DNA of 64,000 nucleotides from Winogradskyella sp. (GTDB lineage Bacteria > Bacteroidota > Bacteroidia > Flavobacteriales > Flavobacteriaceae): NCBI GenBank assembly GCA_004211785.1, contig SHBX01000001.1, forward strand, positions 186,001-250,000. The letters are read 5' to 3'. Below, piece after piece: positions 16,831 to 25,657 of this stretch; within the stretch, counting starts at the first letter, position 1, and each line of letters starts with the position of its first letter. The position numbers and the translations under genes were made by a program. The notes below the pieces were generated by a model that ran no database searches, was not told where the DNA came from, and saw only the letters and a program-made list of their open reading frames with translations.

Positions 16831-18435
16831 CTATCTAATAATTAAAGACTTGCTAAAATTTTGATTACCTACAGATATTCTGTAGATATATTGCCCAAGG
16901 CTAAGTTTGGTTTTTATTGTGTTTTTCACATTAATACTGTGCTCACCAGCAAATAACATTTCATTTTTAAGGGTAGCGATTTCTCGTCCCATTATGTCGT
17001 ATAGTTTAACGACTGTATGTTGTGTAAATGGATTTATAAATTTAATAATGGTTTCATTATTTGGATAAATAACAAAATGTTTAAAACGATCTCTATTAAA
17101 ATCATCAACACCTAAGGCACTGCAATTAAAACCTAAATCTACACGTTGGTAATTAACATTTAGCAAAGCTTCATTAACTAAGTTACTATTAACACAAAGC
17201 CAGTCTTCCATTATTGAAGCGTAAATGGCTCTAAAGTCTTGTTCATAATCTAAATTGTCGTCTACAAGTGCTGTTAAACTTGGGTGATTGCCAATAAAAC
17301 CATTGCCTTGAACTGCTGGACCAAATAACATTAATGGAGCAGCAGTACCATGATCAGTACCATTAGATCCATTTTCGTAAGTACGACGACCAAATTCGCT
17401 TATTGTCATAGATAATACTTTATCATCCATACCTACAGAAGCTAAATCTTCATAAAATTTATTAATGGAATGAGACAAATCTGTTAAAAGCTCTTGATGT
17501 TTTTCTGCTTGATTGGCATGTGTGTCAAAACCACCGAGAGTTACCATATATACTTTAGTGCCTAAATTACCTTTTATTAATCTTGCCACTATGGCTAATT
17601 GTTTACCTAACTTCTCATCTAAGTATTCTGAGGTATTTACACCATTTTCAAAAGCTTCATGAATAGTATTGGCATATTTATATGTAGTATTTGTTGTACC
17701 TCTTAAAAACTCTAATTGTTCTCCATAAATACAATCTGGTAGATTGTTCATGTCGTGAACTGTACCATTTTGAGCTATAGCTTCAAGTTGGTTAGGATTT
17801 GCAACAGAAAAAGCATAATTGTTTGAATCGCCTTCAAAGATTAAGTTTCCAATACTGCCAATTTGTACGGCAGCAGGAATTTCAGGGGGATTTAATATAT
17901 ATTCAGGGTAAAGCTCTTCAAAATAACGTCCTAACCATCCAGATTGCGTTGTATTATTTGCATCTGTTGATGCCCAAATATCTGAACTCGAGAAATGAGA
18001 TTGATTTGGGTTTTCGTAACCAACACCATGTACAACCTTCATGCCGCCATTATCCCATAAACTTTGTAAATCTCCCATATAATTAGGCATTCCAAAATCA
18101 GAGCCCAAGTTTATAAGATTATTTAAATCATGTTTTATAGAAGGTCTTGATATGGCATAGTTGTCATAATCATAAATAGGAACTATAGTGTTAAGCCCAT
18201 CATTACCACCTTTTAATCGTATAATTATTAATACTCTATCAGTTTCAGAGGCACTAATAGCAGCTGCAAGTTTTGTGTTTGTAGATGCAGATAAAGGAGC
18301 GCCACCAATCATCATGGTTCCTGCGCCGGCAAGCCCTAAAGCTTGTAAAAATGAGCGTCTATTCCATTTTTTATGCTCCATGTCATGAGCATTGGCGGCT
18401 TTTGTTTTATGTTTATTTAAATCGTGATTACACAT
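16831..18435 (-). CDS. DUF1501 family secreted protein with T9SS sorting domain
   Basis: This 534-residue protein has a twin-arginine-like leader (NRRSFLQALGLAGAGTMMIGG) and the DUF1501 body, an alkaline-phosphatase/sulfatase-superfamily relative (VLIIIRLKGGNDGLNTIVP, MSKVHGVGY-type segment, TISEFGRRTYENGSNGTDHG). The last ~75 residues (FVIYPNNETIIKF...SLIIR) look like a T9SS sorting domain. In many bacteria DUF1501 and DUF1800 proteins are encoded together, as here (9-base gap). The reaction is not known. Carrying both a Tat-type leader and a T9SS signal suggests folding before outer-membrane export. Confidence 0.85.
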   Translation of the reverse strand: MCNHDLNKHKTKAANAHDMEHKKWNRRSFLQALGLAGAGTMMIGGAPLSASTNTKLAAAISASETDRVLIIIRLKGGNDGLNTIVPIYDYDNYAISRPSIKHDLNNLINLGSDFGMPNYMGDLQSLWDNGGMKVVHGVGYENPNQSHFSSSDIWASTDANNTTQSGWLGRYFEELYPEYILNPPEIPAAVQIGSIGNLIFEGDSNNYAFSVANPNQLEAIAQNGTVHDMNNLPDCIYGEQLEFLRGTTNTTYKYANTIHEAFENGVNTSEYLDEKLGKQLAIVARLIKGNLGTKVYMVTLGGFDTHANQAEKHQELLTDLSHSINKFYEDLASVGMDDKVLSMTISEFGRRTYENGSNGTDHGTAAPLMLFGPAVQGNGFIGNHPSLTALVDDNLDYEQDFRAIYASIMEDWLCVNSNLVNEALLNVNYQRVDLGFNCSALGVDDFNRDRFKHFVIYPNNETIIKFINPFTQHTVVKLYDIMGREIATLKNEMLFAGEHSINVKNTIKTKLSLGQYIYRISVGNQNFSKSLIIR

Positions 18436-18444
18436 AGCAGTAGG

Positions 18445-19902
18445 TTATTTAAGTTGGAATTCTGGGATTTTTATAAGATGCAGTAACAAAAGAATAACTT
18501 GATAAGGAGCGGAGTCCCAATCTAAGTTCCAAATGCCATCTTCGTAATAATTTTCAGGCACATCATGTTTAAAGATGTCTGTAGCAGTCTGATAATCCTC
18601 TGTAGTATGAAGATTTAGGGGCATAAATCTGTCGATAATACTTTTTGCAACTATATATGGGTCATTACTGTTGTCAGAACTTCTTTTTGCAAAAATTCTT
18701 AATTCCTCGGGATAATTTTCCCAGGTATGCCATACGACCCATTCCAAAATTCGCCAACGGCCAGTTAGTGTACTCGAGTTAATCCAGTCTTTATCGCCTT
18801 GCCATCCTGCAACATCAATGGGCTCAAACATGGTTTGGCCTAATGTTGAGGTAAACCACTGAAAACCTTCGAAATAATCTGGTTCAATACTAAATCTTGT
18901 GATATTTAAGTACGACATAAACATATCGTAGGGGCTTTTAATCTGAACACCAATAGATTTTGAATCAAAAAAATGTTCGCTCTTAAATAGAGATTTTAAA
19001 ACAGTTGAAATATTAAAGTCAATTTCAAAAACACTAGCCATTTCAGAAATTACATCTTCATTAGGTGTTGGGCTAACAAAATAAGTATATAGTTTACGGC
19101 AAATGTGAGTTGCTATTAATGGACTTTTTTCTTCAAATAGAATACGTGTAACATCATCATAACCCCAGTTTCCTTCTTGAGTAAAAATAGTTTTAACGGA
19201 ATCGTCAAACTTATTAGGGTTAAATGTAATTGGAGCTGTCCAATGTTCTCTGTCATTATAGCCTGTTAATGCTTTTGCTGTTTCAGTAATATCAGTTTGA
19301 GTATAACCGTTATCAACACCTAAGGTAAACAATTCATAAAGCTCACGTGCATAATTTTCATTTGGGCTATTTTTTCTGTTCTGAAAACCATTTAAATAGA
19401 CGAGCATTGCACTTGTTAAACCGACATCGCTAGTAAGATCTTTAAAGTTGCCAAGAGCATGTTGTTCTAAAGTGGCATAATATTCATAAAGATGATTGCT
19501 AGTATAATAATCCTCTAGCCGTGTTACAAAATGGTTACTCCAAAACATCATCATCCTTGCTTTTAGACCAGTGGTTAGCATCAAATTTTTTAAGGCCATC
19601 CTTAATTCTTGATGATTAGCTTGTGTTTCGTCATCAAAATCGAGCCCCATATTTTCGTAATCAAAATATGTAAAATCTGCCCAAGGCGGTGTTGGTAGTG
19701 CAGGTGCGTCTTTAGATTCATCAACAAGTTGGTCAATAAGTTCGCTGGGAGAAAGTAATAATCCGTTGTCTATATCTGCTTTTGATGCGTCATAGCCAAG
19801 ACGTCTGTATACATGCCTTACGCGTTCTTTATTCCAAGGGCTTTCAGTGGAAGGAACGTAAGGTTGTAATGAACTTGTGATACATGAAGTAATAACAGCC
19901 AT
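18445..19902 (-). CDS. DUF1800 family protein
   Basis: This 485-residue protein matches DUF1800: RVRHVYRRLGYDASKADID near the N-terminus, MMMFWSNHFVTRLEDYY near residue 115, NENYARELYELFTLGVDNGYTQ (the most conserved family segment) and DVAGWQGDKDWINSSTLTGRW near 365. The N-terminus MAVITSCITSS may be a short lipoprotein-type leader. Members are exported helical proteins of unknown activity encoded next to DUF1501 proteins. It is the first gene of a two-gene operon. Confidence 0.88.
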   Translation of the reverse strand: MAVITSCITSSLQPYVPSTESPWNKERVRHVYRRLGYDASKADIDNGLLLSPSELIDQLVDESKDAPALPTPPWADFTYFDYENMGLDFDDETQANHQELRMALKNLMLTTGLKARMMMFWSNHFVTRLEDYYTSNHLYEYYATLEQHALGNFKDLTSDVGLTSAMLVYLNGFQNRKNSPNENYARELYELFTLGVDNGYTQTDITETAKALTGYNDREHWTAPITFNPNKFDDSVKTIFTQEGNWGYDDVTRILFEEKSPLIATHICRKLYTYFVSPTPNEDVISEMASVFEIDFNISTVLKSLFKSEHFFDSKSIGVQIKSPYDMFMSYLNITRFSIEPDYFEGFQWFTSTLGQTMFEPIDVAGWQGDKDWINSSTLTGRWRILEWVVWHTWENYPEELRIFAKRSSDNSNDPYIVAKSIIDRFMPLNLHTTEDYQTATDIFKHDVPENYYEDGIWNLDWDSAPYQVILLLLHLIKIPEFQLK

Positions 19903-20063
19903 AAGTAGAATTTTTTAATTAAAAAACAATTTGGGACACATAATATATTGAATATCTACGTATTACGTAGGAACTTTAGATGTTTTTCGTTAAAATAATA
20001 TTAAAATTAACATTTGTAGAGTCTCTTAGTTATACTTTTTATATTTACAGAAACCAGAATTAT

Positions 20064-21074
20064 ATGATTTTGAGAAACCCAATTAGATTAATTTGTTTGA
20101 CTATATTTATTACAGTGAGTTTAGGGGTTTATGCTCAAAATTCAGCAAAACAAAATTCAGAAATGATTCAACCTCCATATTTAAAAGCTGGTGATACTAT
20201 AGCAATAGTAGCACCTTCTGGGATATTAAAAAATAGAGAAGGAGAAGTACAACAAGCTATCTCATTACTAAGAAGTTGGGGTTTACATGCCGTAGTTGGC
20301 AAACATGTGTTTAGTAAGGATAACCACTTTGCTGGGACTGATGAGCAGAGATGCGAAGATTTTCAAAACGCCTTAGATAATCCACAAATAAGTGCTATTT
20401 GGTGTGCAAGAGGTGGTTACGGAACGGTAAGAATTTTAGACAAACTAGATTTTACTAAATTCAAAAAAAATCCAAAATGGCTGATCGGCTATTCAGATAT
20501 CACGGCATTGCATAACCAATTTCATAATCAGGGATTTCAATCGTTACACGCACTGATGTGCGTAAGCTTAACCAAGGATTTAAATGATATAAAAGAAGCA
20601 GTAGACACTTTTAAATCTAGTGTATTTGGTAATCCGGTAAACTATACATTAGAAGGTTCTAAATACAATAAAGCAGGCTCAGCATCTGGACAATTAGTAG
20701 GAGGAAACCTTACAATGTTACATACTATGCTGGGTTCTGAAACCAGCATAGATACTTCAGGAAAAATCTTGTTTATTGAAGAGATTGGAGAATATAAATA
20801 TCATATAGACCGCATGTTACAAAGTTTAAAACGTGCAGGTTATTTTGAAAATTGTAAAGGACTCATTGTTGGTGATATGTCAAAACTTAGAAAGAACACA
20901 ACACTTTGGGGCACTTCAGTTGAACAATTAATATTAGACGCTTTGTCAGAATATAACTTCCCAATAGTATTTAATATGCCTGCTGGTCATGAAAAAGACA
21001 ATCGCGCTATGATTTTTGGAAAAACTATTGAATTAAAAGTCGGAAAAGATAAATCTTCAGTTGTTTTTAATTAA
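20064..21074 (+). CDS. LD-carboxypeptidase (peptidase S66, MccF-like)
   Basis: The ORF track starts at 19980, but the signal peptide MILRNPIRLICLTIFITVSLGVYAQ begins at the ATG at 20064, giving 336 residues. S66 hallmarks are DTIAIVAPSG, the nucleophile elbow IGYSDITALHNQF, and FIEEIGEYKYHIDRMLQSLKRAG with the Glu and His of the catalytic triad. Such enzymes trim the terminal D-Ala from murein tetrapeptides during peptidoglycan recycling, or act on peptide toxins; the leader suggests periplasmic action. It is monocistronic and overlaps the convergent sigma-operon gene by 4 bases. Confidence 0.9.
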   Translation: MILRNPIRLICLTIFITVSLGVYAQNSAKQNSEMIQPPYLKAGDTIAIVAPSGILKNREGEVQQAISLLRSWGLHAVVGKHVFSKDNHFAGTDEQRCEDFQNALDNPQISAIWCARGGYGTVRILDKLDFTKFKKNPKWLIGYSDITALHNQFHNQGFQSLHALMCVSLTKDLNDIKEAVDTFKSSVFGNPVNYTLEGSKYNKAGSASGQLVGGNLTMLHTMLGSETSIDTSGKILFIEEIGEYKYHIDRMLQSLKRAGYFENCKGLIVGDMSKLRKNTTLWGTSVEQLILDALSEYNFPIVFNMPAGHEKDNRAMIFGKTIELKVGKDKSSVVFN

Positions 21075-21400
21075 ATCTTAATCGAATTCTCTTCGTTTAA
21101 TCTTATTAAATAATTAAGACCGAATAACAGAGATAAAGTTACTATTACCAATAATGGTATTTTAGGAATACTAATCATAAACTCCCAATAACTATTTTCT
21201 TTAGAGTCGGATTTAATAAATAAGAAAACCAGACAAGAAATGATAACTGATACTATTCCTAACACTAACCTAATAGCCTTAAATGAAGTTTTTTGAGTTT
21301 TCTTATGGATTTCAATAGACTCCATGAGGTTATTAATAAAATCTTCAGAAGTTTCTATTGAACTCTTTTTAATAATTTTTTTGAACTGCTCTTCTTTCAT
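21071..21400 (-). CDS. small membrane protein in sigma factor operon (possible anti-sigma role)
   Basis: This 109-residue protein has a soluble N-terminus (EEQFKKIIKKSSIETSEDFINNLMESI) and two membrane segments (AIRLVLGIVSVIISCLVFLFI, IPLLVIVTLSLLFGLNYLI). Its start overlaps the end of the sigma factor by 4 bases (ATGA). Genes in this place next to flavobacterial ECF sigma factors often encode membrane anti-sigma-like proteins, so that role is inferred; no zinc-binding anti-sigma motif is visible. Confidence 0.6.
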   Translation of the reverse strand: MKEEQFKKIIKKSSIETSEDFINNLMESIEIHKKTQKTSFKAIRLVLGIVSVIISCLVFLFIKSDSKENSYWEFMISIPKIPLLVIVTLSLLFGLNYLIRLNEENSIKI

Positions 21401-21972
21401 AATAAATAGTTTATATCGTCTCCTAGTAATTGTTTAAGCTGAAAGCTTAAATTATCTCTTCCACGATGCAAATCGACTTTAACTTTTGATGTTTTAAAAT
21501 TAGTCACCTTTTCTATTTCTTTAATACTTAACTCACACAAATAGAATAGCCTTAAGACTAAAGACTCATCAGGTTTTAGTTGCTTTAATGCTATATTAAT
21601 ATATCTCTTCTGGTCAGACTCTTTCATAAAATCTTTATCTTCAATAGGTGTTAAGAAATTGTCTTTGTTGTCTTCATCTAATGAGATATTTGTTTTTCGT
21701 TTTTTTAATTCATTATAAGACGTATTAACTATAATTCTGTAGAGCCAAGTAGAAAAAGAAGATTTAAAATTGAAAGTATTTAGTTTATGAAATACTTTAA
21801 TAAATGCATCTTGTAGAACATCTTCTGCAATTGTTCTGTCTTTTAAAACAGAATAAGCAAGCGAAAGTGATACATCCTTATGCTTGTAGACTAATTGTCT
21901 AAATGCATTTGTATCACCTTCATTTGCATTACGAATTAAATCGTAATCTTCTATTTGATTTTTAGTCTTCAA
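21397..21972 (-). CDS. ECF-type RNA polymerase sigma factor
   Basis: This 191-residue protein has sigma region 2 (FRQLVYKHKDVSLSLAYSVLKD, AEDVLQDAFIKVFHKLNTF, SFSTWLYRIIVNTSYNELKKRK) and region 4 (LKPDESLVLRLFYLCELSIKEIEKVTNFKTSKVKVDLHRGRDNL). It would direct RNA polymerase to a special promoter set. It overlaps a membrane protein gene upstream (11 bases) and another downstream (4 bases), so all are translationally coupled. Confidence 0.93.
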   Translation of the reverse strand: MKTKNQIEDYDLIRNANEGDTNAFRQLVYKHKDVSLSLAYSVLKDRTIAEDVLQDAFIKVFHKLNTFNFKSSFSTWLYRIIVNTSYNELKKRKTNISLDEDNKDNFLTPIEDKDFMKESDQKRYINIALKQLKPDESLVLRLFYLCELSIKEIEKVTNFKTSKVKVDLHRGRDNLSFQLKQLLGDDINYLL

Positions 21973-22291
21973 GCTTTTTTCTAATGAAATGTGCTGCTAC
22001 AAGTCCTGCTGCTCCAAAAATTAAAATCGTTCCCCAAACTAATAAGTCTGTTGTATCTTCTGTTAAGCTCATTGAAGCAAAAATAGATGAGACTAGTAGC
22101 CCAATACCCAATCCAAAAACAATGCAACCTATATCCAAATATTTATATTTTGCCTCTCTGTTTTCGAGATAAATTCCTTTGTTTATCATTTCTTTTTTTA
22201 TCAAGTAGGTATATCTAGCTATTATAAAAACTACTGATAGTAGACCTAATACAATTACTGAAAATGCTATGGCTTCGTTATAATCTTTCAT
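21962..22291 (-). CDS. small membrane protein in sigma factor operon (DUF6249-like)
   Basis: This 109-residue protein has three predicted membrane helices (AIAFSVIVLGLLSVVFIIA, YLDIGCIVFGLGIGLLVSSIF, DLLVWGTILIFGAAGLVAAHF) and a basic tail. The layout resembles DUF6249 proteins found with Bacteroidota sigma factors, a low-certainty family call. It lies 10 bases after the serine hydrolase gene and overlaps the sigma gene by 11 bases. Confidence 0.6.
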   Translation of the reverse strand: MKDYNEAIAFSVIVLGLLSVVFIIARYTYLIKKEMINKGIYLENREAKYKYLDIGCIVFGLGIGLLVSSIFASMSLTEDTTDLLVWGTILIFGAAGLVAAHFIRKKLED

Positions 22292-22301
22292 GTTTTAAAT
22301 T

Positions 22302-23402
22302 TTAAAAATGTTCTCCTAATAATTCTTCTAGTTTCTCCAAAAAAGGGAATAAGTTGTCTGAATTGGCAAACATAACAAAACCATAATTCTGCTCTGGTAT
22401 AAACATAGTATATGCTTGAAAATCTTGATTATTTCCTGTATGTAAGTGCATCAATCCGTTTGGGGTAGGTTTTTGAGCAAAGCCTAAACCCCAACCAGTT
22501 TGTCCAGTTTCTTTATAGAGTTTATTATCTTTTTTAAAGTGATTATGCTCTCTAAGCATTTCATCTCTTGTAGAAACTGAAATGTTCTTTGGGCTCATCA
22601 TTTCTATTAGAAATAATGCGTAATCTTCAGCGTCAGAATGTAAGCTAAAGCCTGGACCAACTTTTTTATATCGATTTATTTTTGGGTTTACTTTACCTTT
22701 TATATGACCTCTTGCTATAGTGTTTTCATATTTTTTATCCCATGTATAGATTGTTCTATCCATACCAATTGGTAATGCCGCTTCTTTAATAAAAAGTGAA
22801 TCTAGTTTTGTTCCCCAAGCTATACCTAGTTTAGTGCCAAAAGCAGCGCCTAAATGTTGGTAAGCTTCTCCTGAATAAGAAAAATCTGTGCCAGGCTTAA
22901 ATGCTATTTCAATAGGTTTTCCTTTAACCCAATTAGGGATACCAGTTCCATGTGATAAAATAATTCTAGGTGTTAAAGTTTTATAGTATTCGAACGAGTC
23001 AGGAGCTATAGTTCCTTCTGGGAAAATTGGTTTTAGATATGGATAAATAGGTTTGTCTAAATCTAGTTTGCCGTCTTCAGCCATTTTCATTAAAAAATAA
23101 GCGAACAATGGCTTGGATAATGAAGCTCCTTCAAAAATGGTTTTTGCAGTTACAGGCTCTTCTGTTTTTATGTTTTTAATGCCAAATGTATCGTGGTAAG
23201 CAATTTTATTATCGTTGACTATTGCAATAGAAAGTCCAGGTAAGCCAATAGAATCCATAGCTTTCTGAATATAATTGCTTAAGTACTCTGTTGAGATTTT
23301 ACTTCCATCTGGTTTTTGTATTAATTTTTGATTGTTTTGCCCATGTCCAACTAAGAATAAACCTGCGCAAATAATTAAAAAGTATTGTCTTAAAGAATTC
23401 AT
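22302..23402 (-). CDS. exported serine hydrolase, beta-lactamase/class C family
   Basis: This 366-residue protein has a signal peptide (MNSLRQYFLIICAGLFLVGHGQ). Its beta-lactamase-fold motifs are GASLSKPLF (SxxK nucleophile, near residue 95), FSYSGEAYQHLG (YxN-like, with Gly in place of Asn) and LHTGNNQDFQ (KTG-like). The family includes D-Ala-D-Ala peptidases and esterases, so antibiotic resistance should not be assumed. It is the first gene of the sigma factor operon (10-base gap), an unusual partner for an ECF sigma factor. Confidence 0.85.
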   Translation of the reverse strand: MNSLRQYFLIICAGLFLVGHGQNNQKLIQKPDGSKISTEYLSNYIQKAMDSIGLPGLSIAIVNDNKIAYHDTFGIKNIKTEEPVTAKTIFEGASLSKPLFAYFLMKMAEDGKLDLDKPIYPYLKPIFPEGTIAPDSFEYYKTLTPRIILSHGTGIPNWVKGKPIEIAFKPGTDFSYSGEAYQHLGAAFGTKLGIAWGTKLDSLFIKEAALPIGMDRTIYTWDKKYENTIARGHIKGKVNPKINRYKKVGPGFSLHSDAEDYALFLIEMMSPKNISVSTRDEMLREHNHFKKDNKLYKETGQTGWGLGFAQKPTPNGLMHLHTGNNQDFQAYTMFIPEQNYGFVMFANSDNLFPFLEKLEELLGEHF

Positions 23403-23502
23403 TTTTTGATGACTTTTAAAATGTTTATAAATGTGTTATTGCGAATTCACACTTATTGGACAAGACAACAAAAAGAAAGGTTACAAAATAATTTTTTAAG
23501 GC

Positions 23503-24075
23503 TTAATCATCACAAACATCGTCACTAAGCTTTACTTCGTTAAACTTATCCCAAACATTATGATTAAAGGGTTGTAGTGAAAACCGGAATAAAACAGTAG
23601 TGGTGTTTTTTGTGTTGCAATAAAAGGCTTTAACCGTGCAGTTTAAGATAATAGTAGTTCTGGAATGAAACTTATCATAGGTTTTTATTGTTCCCGTAAA
23701 ATGAGATTCTTTATTTTTACTGAAAGATATAGTTGCTCCTGGGATTTTCTGTTTATCGTTATCGTTGGGCAGCATTAAACCATCAAAGTAGGCTTTAAGG
23801 TGTGAGGCTAAATTTTCTTCGGTTTGTTTTTGTATGCCTTTTACATGCCAAGCAAAGGTATAAGCCCAAAACTCAGGACTTTCTTTTTTTGACCAACCAC
23901 TTGCAAATCTAATATCTTCAAAACCTTCGTAATTGATTTCTCTAGCAAAGCCTAAAGGCATTTTAATAAGTTCTTTTTTCCAAGTGCTATCTGATTCTAA
24001 AACACCTTGATTTTCTTCTTGACCATACAGTCCTGCAAATAGCAGAAGCGCAATAATTGATAAGTATTTTTTCAT
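23503..24075 (-). CDS. exported protein of unknown function
   Basis: This 190-residue protein has a signal peptide (MKKYLSIIALLLFAGLYGQ). The mature part contains FASGWSKKESPEFWAYTFAWHVKG and FHSRTTIILNCTVKAFYCNTK, features seen in small secreted flavobacterial proteins of no known role. It follows the YceI gene by 3 bases on the same strand and is probably cotranscribed, so it may act with YceI in the periplasm. Confidence 0.65.
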   Translation of the reverse strand: MKKYLSIIALLLFAGLYGQEENQGVLESDSTWKKELIKMPLGFAREINYEGFEDIRFASGWSKKESPEFWAYTFAWHVKGIQKQTEENLASHLKAYFDGLMLPNDNDKQKIPGATISFSKNKESHFTGTIKTYDKFHSRTTIILNCTVKAFYCNTKNTTTVLFRFSLQPFNHNVWDKFNEVKLSDDVCDD

Positions 24076-24078
24076 AGT

Positions 24079-24675
24079 TTATAAACTGAGTTTTACTTCA
24101 AAACCAATAGCATCAGAGATAAGGCCATCTTTTAATTTACCTTCAACCTCTTTAGAATTATAAGTAACGCCCCAAAGTGTGCGATCTATTTTAAATCTAG
24201 CAGTCATCTCTTTTTTTTGATAATCAACTTCGGCTTGAAAATTTACTGGTAAGGTAATATCTTTTATCTTAAGATTAGCTTCCATACGCATATGTGTTGC
24301 ATCATGATAGGTAACTTTGGTTATGACCAATTTTGATTTTGGAAATTTTTTCACATCAAAGAAGTCTTCATTTTTAAGATGCTCTACCAAGCCTGCATTA
24401 GCTTCGACATTTTTTATGTCTGCATTTTTAATAGAATTCATATCTATAGTAAATGCACCACCAGTGATAGCTCCATTTTGTTTTAAAAAATAACCGTCTT
24501 TAAAATTTATTGTGCCGTCGTGACCTCCAAAATAGAAAGCATACTCGCAGGACCATTTGAGTTCGCTTTTTGACGTATTGATGTCTAATTTTTCTATTAA
24601 ATTAGAAGCTGTTGTCTGAGCGTGAGCAAAAGCTGTAAAAAGTGTAATTGCGATAAATAATGTTTGTTTTTTCAT
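24079..24675 (-). CDS. YceI family periplasmic lipid-binding protein
   Basis: This 198-residue protein has a signal peptide (MKKQTLFIAITLFTAFAHAQ) and the YceI lipocalin-like barrel: LDINTSKSELKWSCEYAF, ITGGAFTIDMNSIKN, LKNEDFFDVKKFPKSKLVI and ARFKIDRTLWGVTYNSKEVEG near the end. The family binds isoprenoid or amphiphilic lipids. It is first in a two-gene unit with the 190-residue exported protein, and divergent from the winged-helix regulator gene that starts 120 bases away. Confidence 0.9.
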   Translation of the reverse strand: MKKQTLFIAITLFTAFAHAQTTASNLIEKLDINTSKSELKWSCEYAFYFGGHDGTINFKDGYFLKQNGAITGGAFTIDMNSIKNADIKNVEANAGLVEHLKNEDFFDVKKFPKSKLVITKVTYHDATHMRMEANLKIKDITLPVNFQAEVDYQKKEMTARFKIDRTLWGVTYNSKEVEGKLKDGLISDAIGFEVKLSL

Positions 24676-24795
24676 GATTCTGATTTTTTGTTTTGATAAA
24701 ACTAGAGGCAGATAAAAACAAGAGTGTCAAAAAAATGTAAAAGAAGTGTCAACAGTTGTAAAATGTCATGAAATTGTGTGTTATTTACAGTAATT

Positions 24796-25656
24796 ATGAA
24801 GATAAAGGCCATTAAGACAAGTTTTAGTTTTTTATTTTTCGTCTTAATCTTATCATGCTCAGGGATTGAAAATGATAAGTTTTCAGAGCGTGTTAAGATT
24901 TCCTTTCGAGAAGTTGGTAATCAGCTGCTGCTTTCAAATCAAGATTCTACATCATTAATATTGCCAGTTATAGCCTTAAAACAATCCAAGTACAGATTGT
25001 CTTTTCAAGAAGAGTTGTCCTTTGAGCCTTCTAATCTGGTTTCGCTTATTCAAACTAATTTTAAGAAAGCAAATTTGCCTAGACATTACCTCGTTGAGGT
25101 GATTCAGTGTGCAGATAATGAGGTTGCCTACAGTTATGAGATGAGTATTGATGAAGAAAATACAATTATTCCATGTATTAGTAGAGACTTACCATTAAAC
25201 TGTTATCATATTGAAGTGCGGTTTACTAAAAGAGTCGCATCATTGATTAGTGGAAAAACAATACTATATATAGGTGTTTTAATAGGCGCTGTTCTATTAG
25301 TGTTTTTTGCTTACAGAAGAGAAAAGACACTCAAAAACAAAACACCAAATAAGGATTATATTAAGATTGGGAGCTTTCAGTTTTATGAAAATGAAAATAA
25401 ACTCATAAAAGAGGCGATTGAAATAGCATTGTCTAAAAAAGAATGCGAGTTATTAGCCATTTTTGTTGCTAATCCTAATCAAATTATTACTAGAGACGAA
25501 TTAACAAAAAGAGTTTGGGAAGACAACGGTGTCATAGTAGGAAGAAGCCTGGATACCTTTATTTCAAAACTAAGAAAAAAATTATCTGCGGATAATTCTA
25601 TAAATATTGAAAATGTTCACGGTGTAGGTTATAAACTTGTGGTTATAAATAAATGA
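24796..25656 (+). CDS. membrane-bound winged-helix regulator (ToxR-like layout, reversed)
   Basis: The track uses GTG at 24778, but the ATG at 24796 starts a typical leader (MKIKAIKTSFSFLFFVLILSC), giving 286 residues. A lipobox-like ILSC near residue 23 suggests that the N-terminus may be lipidated outside the inner membrane. A periplasmic domain of ~130 residues follows, then one membrane helix (TILYIGVLIGAVLLVFFAY), then a cytoplasmic OmpR/PhoB-type winged helix (ALSKKECELLAIFVANPNQIITRDELTKRVW, VHGVGYKLV). So sensing outside and DNA binding inside are joined in one protein. It is followed by a HEAT-repeat gene (1-base gap). Target genes may include the divergent yceI unit. Confidence 0.8.
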   Translation: MKIKAIKTSFSFLFFVLILSCSGIENDKFSERVKISFREVGNQLLLSNQDSTSLILPVIALKQSKYRLSFQEELSFEPSNLVSLIQTNFKKANLPRHYLVEVIQCADNEVAYSYEMSIDEENTIIPCISRDLPLNCYHIEVRFTKRVASLISGKTILYIGVLIGAVLLVFFAYRREKTLKNKTPNKDYIKIGSFQFYENENKLIKEAIEIALSKKECELLAIFVANPNQIITRDELTKRVWEDNGVIVGRSLDTFISKLRKKLSADNSINIENVHGVGYKLVVINK

Positions 25657-25657
25657 T

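Noticed and set aside
22302-23402. Antibiotic-resistance beta-lactamase
   Set aside because: It belongs to the broad serine hydrolase family, with an altered YxN motif; resistance cannot be claimed.
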